A stretch of 64,000 bases of DNA from an uncultured Pseudoxanthomonas sp. (GCA_937975725.1 CALJUL010000025.1:1-64000); one strand, 5' to 3'. Positions 16,294 to 24,295 are shown, numbered from the stretch's first letter. Notes: generated from the letters alone by a model not told the origin. Made by a program: numbers and translations.

Positions 16294-16366
16294 CGCCCTT
16301 CTCCTTTCGCTTTCTGGCGCAGCCCCTGCGCCCTGGGTCCGGGAACGTTCCCGGCAATCTCATTAC
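16294..16366 (-). promoter_or_regulatory. Structured leader upstream of peptide A (copy 1)
   Basis: It contains the perfect 16-base palindrome ccgggaacgttcccgg (16339-16354), flanked by attgcc on the coding strand. A second hairpin, ggcgcag-ggg-ctgcgcc, lies at 16316-16332, and aaaggag precedes the ATG at 16293. The parts and spacing match the leader of peptide B at 15546-15620. It lies just after the hlyD-like gene stop. Confidence 0.7.
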
Positions 16367-16377
16367 CTCCGAGCACG

Positions 16378-17643
16378 TCAACCACTGGCGACTTTTCCAC
16401 CCAGTGAATACAGCGGCTCGAAGATCCATTCAATCAACGCTCTGCGTTCGCCGAGCACATCGGCATCCAGTACCATTCCAGGCCTGAGAGACTCAGGTTT
16501 ACCGTAGGCCGTGATCGCCTGTCGGGCGAGAGATACGGTCACCCGGTAGAACGGCTCGCCCTGCTGCGCATTGCCACTCAAAGCGCCCAGTTCACTCGGA
16601 CTCAGTGCGCTGCGACTTATCGCCGCCACGCGCCCCTCCTGATGACCAAACTTCTGGTAAGGAAATGATTGATAGCGCAGCAACACGCGATCACCCGGCT
16701 CGATGAAGCCGATGGCTCGACTAGGCACAAGCAGTTCCGCCTCCAGGCGTCCGTCGCCCGGCAGCAACGTCATCAACGGCTGGCCGGCCTGTACCGCCTG
16801 CCCCGGTTTGACTACCTGCGTTGCCACCACGCCGGCCACCGGCGCCTTGACCACCAGCGCACCGCCGGCCTGCGTCTGCACCCGCTCTTGCTCCAGCTGT
16901 GCCAGTTCGCGCTGGAACCCTGCTTCGCTCGCCCTCTCCTGCGCGGGCAACTCGCGCACCGCCTGCTGCAACTGCGCAATCAAACGCCGCGTACCAATGG
17001 CCTGACGCTGCAAGCCCTGCATCTGCCCCGTGTACTCCAGCACACCTGCTTCCTGCTGCTTGATCTGCAGCACGCTGACGTACTGCCCATCCTCCAGCCG
17101 GCGCAGCCGCTCCAGCGTTTCGTTGGCAATACGGATCTGGTCCCGGCGGGTCGCCACTTCCGACTCGATCTGCCTGAGCTCACGCTGCGCGACCGCCAGT
17201 TGCTCCCGTGTACCTTGTGCCTGCGCCTGCAATTGCCGCTGCTGCGCCTCCTGCGCGGACATCAGCCCCGCCTGCCGCTGGCCCAACTGCTGCTCCAGCG
17301 CGACCTGCGTATCGCCCGACGCCAACGTCGCGCGGGGCACGCTGACCACCGCCAATGCTGCGCCCACCTGGACACGGACACCCTCCACCGCATCCAGCCT
17401 GGTCACTACACCGGTAGCGGGCGCCAGTACGGTGGCAAGGCCCTGCGATGGCACCAGCTGTCCAGTCACGGTGGAGCGGCGCGTGTACGTACCGAAGGTC
17501 ACGAACAGGACGATGGCCGTGGCGGCGGTCGCCGCTGCCAGCGTCAGCAGCCACAACCGCAGCGGCTGAGCCAGCGATATCCCACCCAGCCAGCTGCCAC
17601 GCTTGGCTTCGAGGACTTCGGGGCGGAACAGCGGTTGCGTCAT
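16378..17643 (-). CDS. HlyD-family periplasmic adaptor of the peptide exporter
   Basis: A 421-residue membrane fusion protein. A short cytoplasmic start is followed by a single membrane anchor (about residues 30-50). A biotinyl-lipoyl half-motif comes next (GVVTRLDAVEGVRVQVG), then a long Gln/Arg-rich coiled coil (about 110-250) and the second half (VVKAPVAGVVATQVVKPGQAV). The beta-barrel (RVLLRYQSFPYQKFGHQEGRV) ends with a membrane-proximal region containing LRPGMVLDADVL. It bridges the inner-membrane PCAT to a TolC-type channel. It heads the minus-strand cluster and is divergent from an XRE regulator across a 305-base gap. A half-copy of the island palindrome (ttcccggcaat, 17711-17721) lies 67 bases upstream of its start. 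Confidence 0.92.
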   Translation of the reverse strand: MTQPLFRPEVLEAKRGSWLGGISLAQPLRLWLLTLAAATAATAIVLFVTFGTYTRRSTVTGQLVPSQGLATVLAPATGVVTRLDAVEGVRVQVGAALAVVSVPRATLASGDTQVALEQQLGQRQAGLMSAQEAQQRQLQAQAQGTREQLAVAQRELRQIESEVATRRDQIRIANETLERLRRLEDGQYVSVLQIKQQEAGVLEYTGQMQGLQRQAIGTRRLIAQLQQAVRELPAQERASEAGFQRELAQLEQERVQTQAGGALVVKAPVAGVVATQVVKPGQAVQAGQPLMTLLPGDGRLEAELLVPSRAIGFIEPGDRVLLRYQSFPYQKFGHQEGRVAAISRSALSPSELGALSGNAQQGEPFYRVTVSLARQAITAYGKPESLRPGMVLDADVLGERRALIEWIFEPLYSLGGKVASG

Positions 17644-17948
17644 TGCGATGATGCGTCCTTGTATGCGGAAGGCTCGACGTCATTCCGACCGACGCTGCCT
17701 GCCTCTTGCCTTCCCGGCAATCCTGCCGCGCGAACGGCATGCACTTCAATCAATCACTCTCTTCGAGATGCCAATCCCGCCAGCAATCACATTTACTTTC
17801 GTCTTCCGCATCAAACGTTTCCAGGCGATTGCCAGCGAAACTTTACAAGTTTCCGTCAATATTCCTGACGCACTATTGTGAGTTGCTTCGGACAATCCGC
17901 ACGTTTAGTTTGGTTGCCCGGCTCAACGACTGATTTGAATAGACACGC
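17644..17948. promoter_or_regulatory. Divergent promoter region of the peptide island
   Basis: This 305-base gap between the divergent adaptor and XRE genes holds no convincing gene and is richer in A/T than its surroundings. It contains gaaactttacaagtttc (17837-17853), a perfect 7-bp inverted repeat with a 3-base centre. It also holds aaacgttt (17813-17820) and ttcccggcaat (17711-17721), identical to one arm of the peptide-leader palindrome. The 17-base repeat is a reasonable XRE operator candidate, 95 bases before that gene. Confidence 0.5.
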
Positions 17949-18338
17949 ATGAAACTTTCTATGCGCATCCGGATCGCGCGCCAACGGGCAGGCCTTTCCC
18001 AGGAAGCCCTTGCCGTGAATCTGGGCGTTACCCGCAGCGCAGTGGCGAACTGGGAGGGCGCCGACAACATCCTGCCCGCATCCACCCGACTCGCAAAGCT
18101 CGCCAAGCTGACCGACGTGAACTACGAATGGCTGGCGACAGGTCGCGGAGCGATCGGCTATGTCGGCATCAACAGCGAGACCCCTGCCACGGATGGGGAC
18201 GAGGTCCACGACGAGTTCGAACGCCGTTTGCTGGGTGCATTCAGACGGATGAGACCCGCAGCGCGCCTGCGATCCCTGTTGCGGCTGGAAGCAGAGGCCA
18301 TGCCATTGGCGAAGATCGGGAATAAGGCTCGGACCTGA
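17949..18338 (+). CDS. XRE-family helix-turn-helix regulator of the island
   Basis: A 129-residue protein. The N-terminal Cro/CI-type helix-turn-helix spans about residues 5-65: IRIARQRAGLSQEALAVNLG, then VTRSAVANWEGADNILPAS with the recognition helix. It is followed by VNYEWLATGRG, seen in many short xanthomonad regulators. The C-terminal half is basic and helical (EFERRLLGAFRRMRPAARL), with no enzyme motif. It is transcribed away from the HlyD-type gene and shares its promoter region, so it probably controls the peptide cluster and itself. Direction of control (repressor or activator) is not visible. Confidence 0.85.
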   Translation: MKLSMRIRIARQRAGLSQEALAVNLGVTRSAVANWEGADNILPASTRLAKLAKLTDVNYEWLATGRGAIGYVGINSETPATDGDEVHDEFERRLLGAFRRMRPAARLRSLLRLEAEAMPLAKIGNKART

Positions 18339-18564
18339 AACGGTTCCCCGCTTTTCGCTCACTACGGCGACAGGCAACGTCACCACCACACGGCGATGGG
18401 CACGCAACGATGAAGACGGCCATCGACACAACAGGCCGGCACTGCCCGCCATGCGGAGCCGCCTCGGAACGGCTCCGCCAACACCGCGCCCCGCGCAGAC
18501 AGGGGCGCCACGATGGGTGGCGCGTCGCAACGCGCCGGAATGCTCCCGCGCGAGCGGGACATAG

Positions 18565-19026
18565 TCAGAACGGCTTCGCTAACACCAGCCACACCACCGC
18601 GATCAACGCGAACAGCGGCAGTTCGTTAAACCAGCGCAGCGCCTTCGGCGACGGCAACGATTTGCCTTTCGCCACGCCCTTCAGCCAGCGGCCTGCGACG
18701 ATGAAGTGCGCCAGCATCAGCGCCACCAACGCGAGCTTGGCGTGGAGCCACCCCATGCTGGACCCCACCATCGTCTGGAAATCCGGGATCACCCGGTAGC
18801 CGAGCCAAAGCACCAGCCCCAGGATCACCGCGATGCCGAACATGCTGTGGCCGAAGCCGTACAGGCGGCGCCCCATCAGCAGCAGGCGCGCCTGCACGTC
18901 GGCCTGGCCCTGCGTTTCGGCCAGGTTGACCAGGATGCGCGGCAGGTAGAACACCGTCGCCATCCAGGCGATGACGAAGACGAGGTGAAAGGTCTTGATC
19001 CAGAGGTAGAGGCTGGCTTTGTCCAC
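18565..19026 (-). CDS. hemJ: HemJ/CopD-like protoporphyrinogen IX oxidase
   Basis: About 153 residues, four to five membrane segments. The opening LYLWIKTFHLVFVIAWMATVFYLPR is the HemJ (UPF0093) signature, with the essential His near residue 14. The later KLALVALMLAHF carries a second conserved block with His and Lys. HemJ oxidises protoporphyrinogen IX in haem synthesis in bacteria lacking HemG and HemY. The GTG at 19024-19026 with ggag 10 bases upstream gives the normal family length. The open frame extends 87 codons further upstream through a repeat (19114-19220) that is unlikely to be translated. CopD-type copper proteins are related but longer. Confidence 0.8.
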   Translation of the reverse strand: MDKASLYLWIKTFHLVFVIAWMATVFYLPRILVNLAETQGQADVQARLLLMGRRLYGFGHSMFGIAVILGLVLWLGYRVIPDFQTMVGSSMGWLHAKLALVALMLAHFIVAGRWLKGVAKGKSLPSPKALRWFNELPLFALIAVVWLVLAKPF

Positions 19027-19113
19027 GCTGGCCGGCTCCGTCGCTTGCGGTGGTGATACGGGATTCTCCGATACTGCCGACGGGACTGTCCAATGGTAGA
19101 GGGATGCCAAGGT

Positions 19114-19220
19114 TCCGTCGTTCCAGCGTAAGCTGGAACCCATGTTGATGTTGCTGTCGCCCTGCTTCGTCCGGCAAGAGCAACGGCGCAATGGATCCCG
19201 GCGTGCGCCGGGATGACGGG
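19114..19220. repeat. Inverted pair of 'gatcccggcgtgcgccggga' type repeats
   Basis: Unit 1 (19114-19144) reads ccgtcgttccagcgtaagct followed by ggaacccatg. Unit 2 (19190-19220) is inverted and reads atggatcccggcgtgcgccg followed by ggatgacggg. About 45 bases separate them. The same repeat type occurs at 239-309. Such composite palindromes between xanthomonad genes behave like REP/BIME elements. Confidence 0.8.
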
Positions 19221-19279
19221 CGGGGCGTCTTTGCTCCCTTCCTTCTTTTCCCTTCTCTCCTCCCTTCTGCCCGCCGCTC

Positions 19280-19873
19280 ATGACCAAGCACTACGACGCC
19301 ACCTATTTCCAGCACTGGTACCGCCAGGGCGACATCGGCGGGGCCGCGCGGCTGGCGCGCAAGGTGGCGCTGGCGGTTGCGGTGGCGGAGTACCACCTGG
19401 AGCGCCCCGTCCGCACGGTGCTGGACATCGGCTGCGGCGAAGGCGTCTGGCGCGCGCCGCTGCTGAAGCTGCGGCCGAAGCTGCGCTATCTCGGCTTCGA
19501 CGCCAGCGAATACGCCGTCGCCCGCTACGGGCGCAGCCGCAACCTGCATTTCGCCCGTTTCGAGGATTTCCAGTACCTGCGGCCCTGTGCGCCGGCCGAC
19601 CTGCTGGTGTGCTCGGACGTGATGCACTACGTGCCCACGCGCGAACTGCGGCGCGGACTGCCCGGACTGGCGGCGCTGTGCGGGGGTGTGGCCTTCCTGG
19701 AAACCTTCTCCAAGGAGGACGAATTCGAAGGCGACCACGAGGGCTTCCAGCCCCGCGCCGCCGCCTGGTACCGCCGGGCGTTCGGCGAACAGGGCTTCCA
19801 GGCGGTGGGCAACCACTGCTGGCTCGGCCCCCACCTAGCCGGCGATGTCGCCGCGCTGGAAGCCCTGGGCTGA
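19280..19873 (+). CDS. Class I SAM-dependent methyltransferase
   Basis: A 197-residue methyltransferase. The SAM-binding motif I is VLDIGCGEGVWR (about residues 47-58), followed by motif II LRYLGFDASEYAVA and the post-II ADLLVCSDVMHYVP. The N-terminus HYDATYFQHWYR is typical of small methyltransferases of this order. The substrate is unknown; a protein or small molecule is as likely as RNA. It is a plus-strand gene 86 bases before phaZ with no clear terminator between, so co-transcription is possible. Confidence 0.85.
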   Translation: MTKHYDATYFQHWYRQGDIGGAARLARKVALAVAVAEYHLERPVRTVLDIGCGEGVWRAPLLKLRPKLRYLGFDASEYAVARYGRSRNLHFARFEDFQYLRPCAPADLLVCSDVMHYVPTRELRRGLPGLAALCGGVAFLETFSKEDEFEGDHEGFQPRAAAWYRRAFGEQGFQAVGNHCWLGPHLAGDVAALEALG

Positions 19874-19958
19874 GGCCAAAACTGAACAGGCACGCGCGCG
19901 GGAGGGCTGGCTTGCGGTATCATGCTGCACTGCAGCACCAAGCGGAACGCACCCGGCC

Positions 19959-21206
19959 ATGACCCTGTACCAACTGCACGAACTCGGACGCGCATGGATG
20001 GCGCCGCTGGCCTATATGGCCGAAGCGAACGCGCGCATCTTCTCCGCGCCCACCAGTTGGTTGTCCAACATGCCCGGCGCCGAGCGCATCGCCGCCGGCA
20101 ACGAGCTGATCCACCGCATCGGCAAGGACTACGAGAAGCCGGCCTGGGACATCCGTGAGGTCGAGGCCCACGGCCGCACCGTGCCCATCGTCGAACTGGA
20201 GGCGCTGAAGACGCCGTTCTGCCGGCTGCTGCGCTTCAAGCGCTACACCGACGACGCCGACACCATCGCCGCGCTGAAGGACGATCCGGTGGTGCTGGTC
20301 GTGGCGCCGCTGTCCGGCCACCACGCCACCCTGCTCCGAGACACCGTGCGCACCCTGCTGCGCAACCACAAGGTCTACGTGACCGACTGGGTGGACGCGC
20401 GCATGGTGCCCACGGCGGAGGGCGCGTTCGGCCTGGACGACTACGTGGCCTGCGTGGAGCAGTTCATCCGCCACATCGGCGCCGAGAAGCTGCACGTGAT
20501 CAGCGTCTGCCAGCCCACCGTGCCGGTGCTGGCGGCGGTATCGCTGATGGCCGCGCGCGGCGAAGCCACGCCGCGCTCGCTGGTGATGATGGGCGGCCCG
20601 ATCGACGCGCGCCGCAGCCCCACCGAAGTCAACAGCCTGGCCACACGCAATCCGTTGTCGTGGTTCGAGAACAACGTCATCCACACGGTGCCCATGCCCT
20701 ACCCCGGCGAAGGCCGCCGCGTGTACCCCGGCTTTCTGCAGCACGCCGGCTTCATCGCGATGAATCCCAGCCGCCACTTCATGTCGCACTGGGACTTCTA
20801 TTCCGATCTGGTCAAGGGCGACCTGCAGGACGCCGAATCGCACCGCAAGTTCTACGACGAATACAACGCCGTGCTGGACATGCCGGCGGAGTACTACCTG
20901 GACACCATCCGCACCGTGTTCCAGGAATTCCTGCTGCCGCGCGGCATGTGGAAGGTCAAGGGCGAACCGGTGACGCCGGCGGCGATCCGCAAGACCGCGC
21001 TGATGAGCATCGAGGGCGAACTGGACGACATCTCCGGCCAGGGCCAGACCGCCGCCGCGCACGATCTGTGCACCGGCATCCCCAAGGCCCACCATCGGCA
21101 CCTCACCGTCGACGGCGCCGGCCACTACGGCATCTTCAGCGGCCGCCGCTGGCGCGAGATCGTCTATCCGCAAGTGCGCGACTTCATCGCCAAGTACGCC
21201 GGCTGA
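19959..21206 (+). CDS. phaZ: Intracellular polyhydroxyalkanoate (PHB) depolymerase
   Basis: A 415-residue enzyme of the intracellular PHB depolymerase family, which mobilises native polyester granules. The start MTLYQLHELGRAWMAPLAYMA is characteristic. The nucleophile is Cys184 in VISVCQPTVPV, the cysteine used in place of serine by this family. The C-terminal half contains GELDDISGQGQTAAAHDLC with the acid Asp and VDGAGHYGIFSGRRWR with the His. The ATG at 19959 matches family starts; an upstream in-frame start at 19845 overlaps the methyltransferase and is rejected. A strong hairpin terminator follows. No PHA synthase is in the window. Confidence 0.93.
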   Translation: MTLYQLHELGRAWMAPLAYMAEANARIFSAPTSWLSNMPGAERIAAGNELIHRIGKDYEKPAWDIREVEAHGRTVPIVELEALKTPFCRLLRFKRYTDDADTIAALKDDPVVLVVAPLSGHHATLLRDTVRTLLRNHKVYVTDWVDARMVPTAEGAFGLDDYVACVEQFIRHIGAEKLHVISVCQPTVPVLAAVSLMAARGEATPRSLVMMGGPIDARRSPTEVNSLATRNPLSWFENNVIHTVPMPYPGEGRRVYPGFLQHAGFIAMNPSRHFMSHWDFYSDLVKGDLQDAESHRKFYDEYNAVLDMPAEYYLDTIRTVFQEFLLPRGMWKVKGEPVTPAAIRKTALMSIEGELDDISGQGQTAAAHDLCTGIPKAHHRHLTVDGAGHYGIFSGRRWREIVYPQVRDFIAKYAG

Positions 21207-21283
21207 CCCGCTGCGCCCCGGCGCAGGCGCGACACGGGTCGTGACCGGTGTCCCGCAACCATGCGCCTGTCCGCATCCTCATG

Positions 21284-21310
21284 AAGAAGCCGCCCCTTGG
21301 GCGGCTTCTT
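21284..21310. terminator. Bidirectional terminator hairpin after phaZ
   Basis: aagaagccgccc and gggcggcttctt form a 12-bp stem with a 3-base loop, followed by cgttcg. It lies between the convergent phaZ (+) and sensor-domain (-) genes and can serve both. Confidence 0.75.
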
Positions 21311-21347
21311 CGTTCGCGATTTGCATCGCGCCTACGGCCAGGGAATT

Positions 21348-22265
21348 TCACAGCACGGGCGTGCGCACCAGCAGGTGCTTGGCCAGCCAGCCGTGCAGGC
21401 GACCGATGCCGCGCGCCAGGTGCAGCGTGGCGAACAGCAGCAGGAACCCGGCGACGAAGCTCAGCAGCCACAGCAGCGGCGAATCAGGCGTCAGGTTGAG
21501 GATGTCCACGTCGAACGCGCCGGCATGGCCCAGCAACAGCGCGACCGGCATCGCCATCAGGCTCAGCGAGGTCGTCAGCAGGGTCACCACGATAGTGAAA
21601 TAGGCAGTGCCCAGCGGCAGCATCAGCAACATGTAGCCCATCGCCGTCCAGGTGCGGCCATCGGTGAACAGTTCCTTCAGGCGCGTCAGCCACGGCTTGT
21701 CGCGCTGCGTATACAGCGGCCGGCGCGGCATGCGCTCGCCCAGCAGCACTTCCACGATGCGGCCTTCCACCAGCGACAGCAGCCGCACCGACATCAGGAA
21801 CAGCAGCAGCAGCGGGACGCCGACGATCAGGACCAGCAGGCCGGCCGACACGCTGGCACCGGTGACCACCCAGGTGAAATAGAAGATGCCCGTCGCCAGC
21901 GTCAGCAACATGTAGAACAGCGCGCCGTAGGTGTGCGGATCCGCGGCGACGCCGAAGAACCGGCCGAGCGGGGACTTGCGCTTCGGCGGCGCGGGCGGGC
22001 GCAGTGCGCGGGTGACCATCACCTCGGTCTCGCGGTAGATGTCGGCCACTTCCTCGGGCGCGCCGTAGCTGCCGGCGACGGACGCGATCACCTCGGCCTC
22101 GGAGCGATCGGGGTTCTCCGCCATTTCCGAGCGCAGGTATTCCTCCGCGTCGTACAGCGCGTCCTGGACCATGGCCTTGTCGGCGCCGGCCAGCGCCGCG
22201 CGCAACTGGTCCAGGTATTCGGGGATGGTGATGGGCAAGGGCTTGCAGGCGGTGGTGGCGTTCAT
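21348..22265 (-). CDS. HAAS/DUF1700-type membrane protein with a sensor domain
   Basis: A 305-residue protein. The cytoplasmic N-terminus (about 1-110) has PEYLDQLRAALAGADKAMVQ and EVIASVAGSYGAPEEVADIY, the HAAS-type helical domain seen in partners of PadR regulators. Two pairs of long hydrophobic segments follow (FYMLLTLATGIFYFTWVV, LLVLIVGVPLLLLFLMSV and later repeats), typical of the putative Sensor domain. It overlaps the upstream PadR gene by an ATGA, so the two form a coupled pair, as such systems usually do. The signal is unknown; cell-envelope stress is a common guess. Confidence 0.8.
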   Translation of the reverse strand: MNATTACKPLPITIPEYLDQLRAALAGADKAMVQDALYDAEEYLRSEMAENPDRSEAEVIASVAGSYGAPEEVADIYRETEVMVTRALRPPAPPKRKSPLGRFFGVAADPHTYGALFYMLLTLATGIFYFTWVVTGASVSAGLLVLIVGVPLLLLFLMSVRLLSLVEGRIVEVLLGERMPRRPLYTQRDKPWLTRLKELFTDGRTWTAMGYMLLMLPLGTAYFTIVVTLLTTSLSLMAMPVALLLGHAGAFDVDILNLTPDSPLLWLLSFVAGFLLLFATLHLARGIGRLHGWLAKHLLVRTPVL

Positions 22266-22627
22266 TCGGTTGTCCCTTCAAGCACGGAATCGACGGAATC
22301 GCGGGTGGCGCGCCAGGCGGCGGCCCAGGATCGCAGGGTCTGCCGCCCTGCCTCGGTGATGCGGTAGTAGCGGCGCGGCGGGCCGGCGACGGAAGGCTCG
22401 ACGAAGCTCTCCAGCAGCCCGTTGCCTTCCAGGTTGCGCAGCACCGGGTACAGCGCGCTCTGCTTGCCGCTGAGCACGCCGTCGCCGATGCGCTCGAGCT
22501 GCTTGGCGATCAGGTAGCCGTACAGCGGCTCGCCGGTGCGCGCCAGCACCGCCAGCAGCGCCAGCGACACCGTGCCGGCGCTCAACTCCTTCTGGAACTT
22601 CCTCAGGTGGACATCGGGATCGCTCAT
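22262..22627 (-). CDS. PadR-family transcriptional regulator
   Basis: A 121-residue winged-helix repressor. The DNA-binding domain is recognisable from GEPLYGYLIAKQLERIGDGV through GKQSALYPVLRNLEGNGLLE, then PPRRYYRITEAGRQTL, the classic PadR wing. The start at 22627 has agggga upstream. It overlaps the following membrane sensor gene by 4 bases. PadR proteins of this type are usually released by small ligands or their membrane partner and often repress their own operon. Targets beyond this pair are unknown. Confidence 0.9.
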   Translation of the reverse strand: MSDPDVHLRKFQKELSAGTVSLALLAVLARTGEPLYGYLIAKQLERIGDGVLSGKQSALYPVLRNLEGNGLLESFVEPSVAGPPRRYYRITEAGRQTLRSWAAAWRATRDSVDSVLEGTTE

Positions 22628-22760
22628 GGCTTCCCCTTCGCGGGACGTCCGCTAGGTCGGAGACGATGCTATTGCGAAGTTTGATATAGCGGATGTGCCA
22701 CTAGTCACCGGGACCGCCGGCCTCCCTACAATCGGGGCTTCCATCGTGCCCGGACCCGCC

Positions 22761-23666
22761 ATGCGCCTGACGCCCCTGCTGCTCGCCTGTGCCCTCGCCC
22801 TCCCCGCCGCCCACGCTGCCGAACCGCCCAAGTACCTGAGCGCCAAGGAGATCCTGGACGCCTCCCCGGACAGCGACTGGCGCACGCCGGACCCGGCCGA
22901 CCTGCTCTACATGGACCTGGACGCCGGGCGCGTGGTGATCGAGCTGGCGCCCGCCTTCGCTCCCGCGCACGTGGCCAACATCCGCACGCTGGCGCACGAG
23001 GGCTTCTGGAACGGGCTGAGCGTCTACCGCGCGCAGGACAACTTCGTCGTCCAGTTCGGCGACGCCGACGCCGAATACGCCGCCAAGGCCAGGCCGCTCG
23101 GCGGCGCCAGGGACAAGCTGCCGGCCGAATTCGAGCGCCCGGCCGCCGGCCTGGACTTCACCCGCCTGCCCGATGCCGACGGCTGGGCACCGCAGGTCGG
23201 CTTCGCCGACGGCTTTCCGGCCGCGCGCGATCCCGAGGCCGGCACGGCCTGGCTGGCGCATTGCTACGGCGCGCTGGGCGCGGGCCGCGGCGGGCCGCCG
23301 GACAGCAGCAACGGCAGCGAGCTCTACGTGGTCACCGGCCAGTCGCCGCGACAACTGGACCGCAACATCACCCTGGTCGGCCGCGTGCTGAAAGGCATGG
23401 AACTGCTCAGCGCGATCGCGCGCGGCCCGGAGCCGATGGGCTTCTACGAGAAGCCGGAAGAGCGCACGCTGATCAAGGCCATCCGCCTGGCCAGCGACGT
23501 GCCGGAAGCCGAGCGTACGCCGTTGCAGGTCCTGCGCACGGATTCGAAGACCTTCACCGCCGCCACCGAGGCGCGCCGCAACCGCCGCGACGGCTGGTAC
23601 GTGCGGCCCGCCGGCCACATCGACCTGTGCAACGTGCCGTTGCCGGTGCGCGAAGCCAAGCATTGA
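22761..23666 (+). CDS. Periplasmic cyclophilin-type peptidyl-prolyl isomerase
   Basis: About 301 residues with a cleavable signal (MRLTPLLLACALALPAAHAA). The cyclophilin core has DLLYMDLDAGRVVIELAP, HVANIRTLAHEGFWNGLSVY, and NGSELYVVTGQSPRQLDRNI with VGRVLKGMELLSAI. Inserts make it longer than small cyclophilins, and the usual FHR active-site motif is replaced by VYR (GLSVYRAQDNFVVQFGD). The Arg is kept but the Phe is lost, so isomerase activity may be reduced. The start at 22761 is fixed by the signal peptide. It diverges from the PadR gene. Confidence 0.85.
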   Translation: MRLTPLLLACALALPAAHAAEPPKYLSAKEILDASPDSDWRTPDPADLLYMDLDAGRVVIELAPAFAPAHVANIRTLAHEGFWNGLSVYRAQDNFVVQFGDADAEYAAKARPLGGARDKLPAEFERPAAGLDFTRLPDADGWAPQVGFADGFPAARDPEAGTAWLAHCYGALGAGRGGPPDSSNGSELYVVTGQSPRQLDRNITLVGRVLKGMELLSAIARGPEPMGFYEKPEERTLIKAIRLASDVPEAERTPLQVLRTDSKTFTAATEARRNRRDGWYVRPAGHIDLCNVPLPVREAKH

Positions 23667-23694
23667 AGGCGCACCCGGAAAGCGTACGGGCGCC

Positions 23695-23858
23695 TGTAGG
23701 AGCGACGTAAGTCGCGACCGCAAAAACAGACGCCCTTTCGGCCACGAACCACACGGAAGAGCGCGGACAGGCCCGACGAAAATCTCCGCGCTCTTTCGCG
23801 CAATCAGCCGTACAAGCCTTCCGGAACATCCCGGCCGCGACTCACGTCGCTCCTACAC
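23695..23858. repeat. Inverted pair of 'taggagcgac...gtcgcgacc' hairpin repeats
   Basis: ctgtaggagcgacgtaagtc followed by gcgaccgc (23695-23722) has an inverted partner, ggccgcgactcacgtcgctc followed by ctacac (23833-23858). This is the most frequent repeat of the window, found also at 24256, 29541, 29679, 32149, 32188, 33642, 33833, 42190, 42238, 53699, 53751 and 63178. The space between, 23723-23832, holds no supported gene. Confidence 0.85.
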
Positions 23859-23883
23859 AATTCAAGAGTGAGGCATGCCGCGC

Positions 23884-24096
23884 TTATCGCCGCTTATGCG
23901 CCTCCTCGACGATGCGCTTGTTGCGGATGCGCACCGCGCCCACCATTAGCAGGTGCATGTCGCGGACGAGGCAATCCGCCAGCGCCTCATCGCCGATGCC
24001 GTTGCCTTCGATGTCCAGGCGGAAATCCTGCCCTTGCAGGCCGCCGCCGTTGCTGAAATCGATCTCGAAATCGAATACCACGCGCTTCTGCATCAT
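23884..24096 (-). CDS. Conserved small protein of unknown function
   Basis: A 70-residue open frame with a clean, non-shadow composition: KRVVFDFEIDFSNGGGLQGQ, DFRLDIEGNGIGDEALADCL, and a basic C-terminus RIRNKRIVEEAHKRR. The start is ATG-ATG at 24096-24091 with gagg a few bases before. The sequence has well-formed alternating beta/alpha character and acidic residues, and it resembles small xanthomonad proteins I cannot assign to a characterised family. It stands alone between hairpin repeats. The reading is supported by composition rather than motif. Confidence 0.6.
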   Translation of the reverse strand: MMQKRVVFDFEIDFSNGGGLQGQDFRLDIEGNGIGDEALADCLVRDMHLLMVGAVRIRNKRIVEEAHKRR

Positions 24097-24179
24097 CGCC
24101 TCGGAAATCTTGTGTGGGAAAGCAGCCTGCGAGGGCGATGCAAGTCGTCACTGCCACATATCAAAGCGCTTATGCCACG

Positions 24180-24279
24180 GATTGCACTGATAAACGCGGA
24201 TAAGATCTGGCGGCTGTATCCGCGTAATCCGCGGCTAATGGCTTTTTGTTTCCACGGTCGCGACTGACGTCGCTCCCAC
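24180..24279. repeat. 'atccgcg...' repeat followed by a taggagcgac-type hairpin
   Basis: attgcactgataaacgcgga at 24180 is followed by tgtatccgcgtaatccgcgg, an inverted arrangement of the atccgcgtaatccgcgg type. Similar stretches lie at 29583-29660 and 53803-53962. Next to it, cggtcgcgactgacgtcgct (24255-24279) is a copy of the main hairpin repeat. No gene is seen between 24097 and 24295. Confidence 0.7.
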
Positions 24280-24295
24280 AACAACGAGGCAGGCG

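Noticed and set aside
16160..16366. A frame starting at the ATG near 16366, just after ggaggta, overlapping peptide A
   Set aside because: The ribosome-binding site is too close to the ATG, and the product is Arg/Gly-rich with no leader. Peptide A, in another frame, has better spacing and a leader matching its neighbours.
18339..18564. A further small peptide gene next to the XRE regulator
   Set aside because: Short frames on both strands here have no ribosome site, GG leader or membrane pattern; only a small hairpin (cggagccg/cggctccg) is visible.
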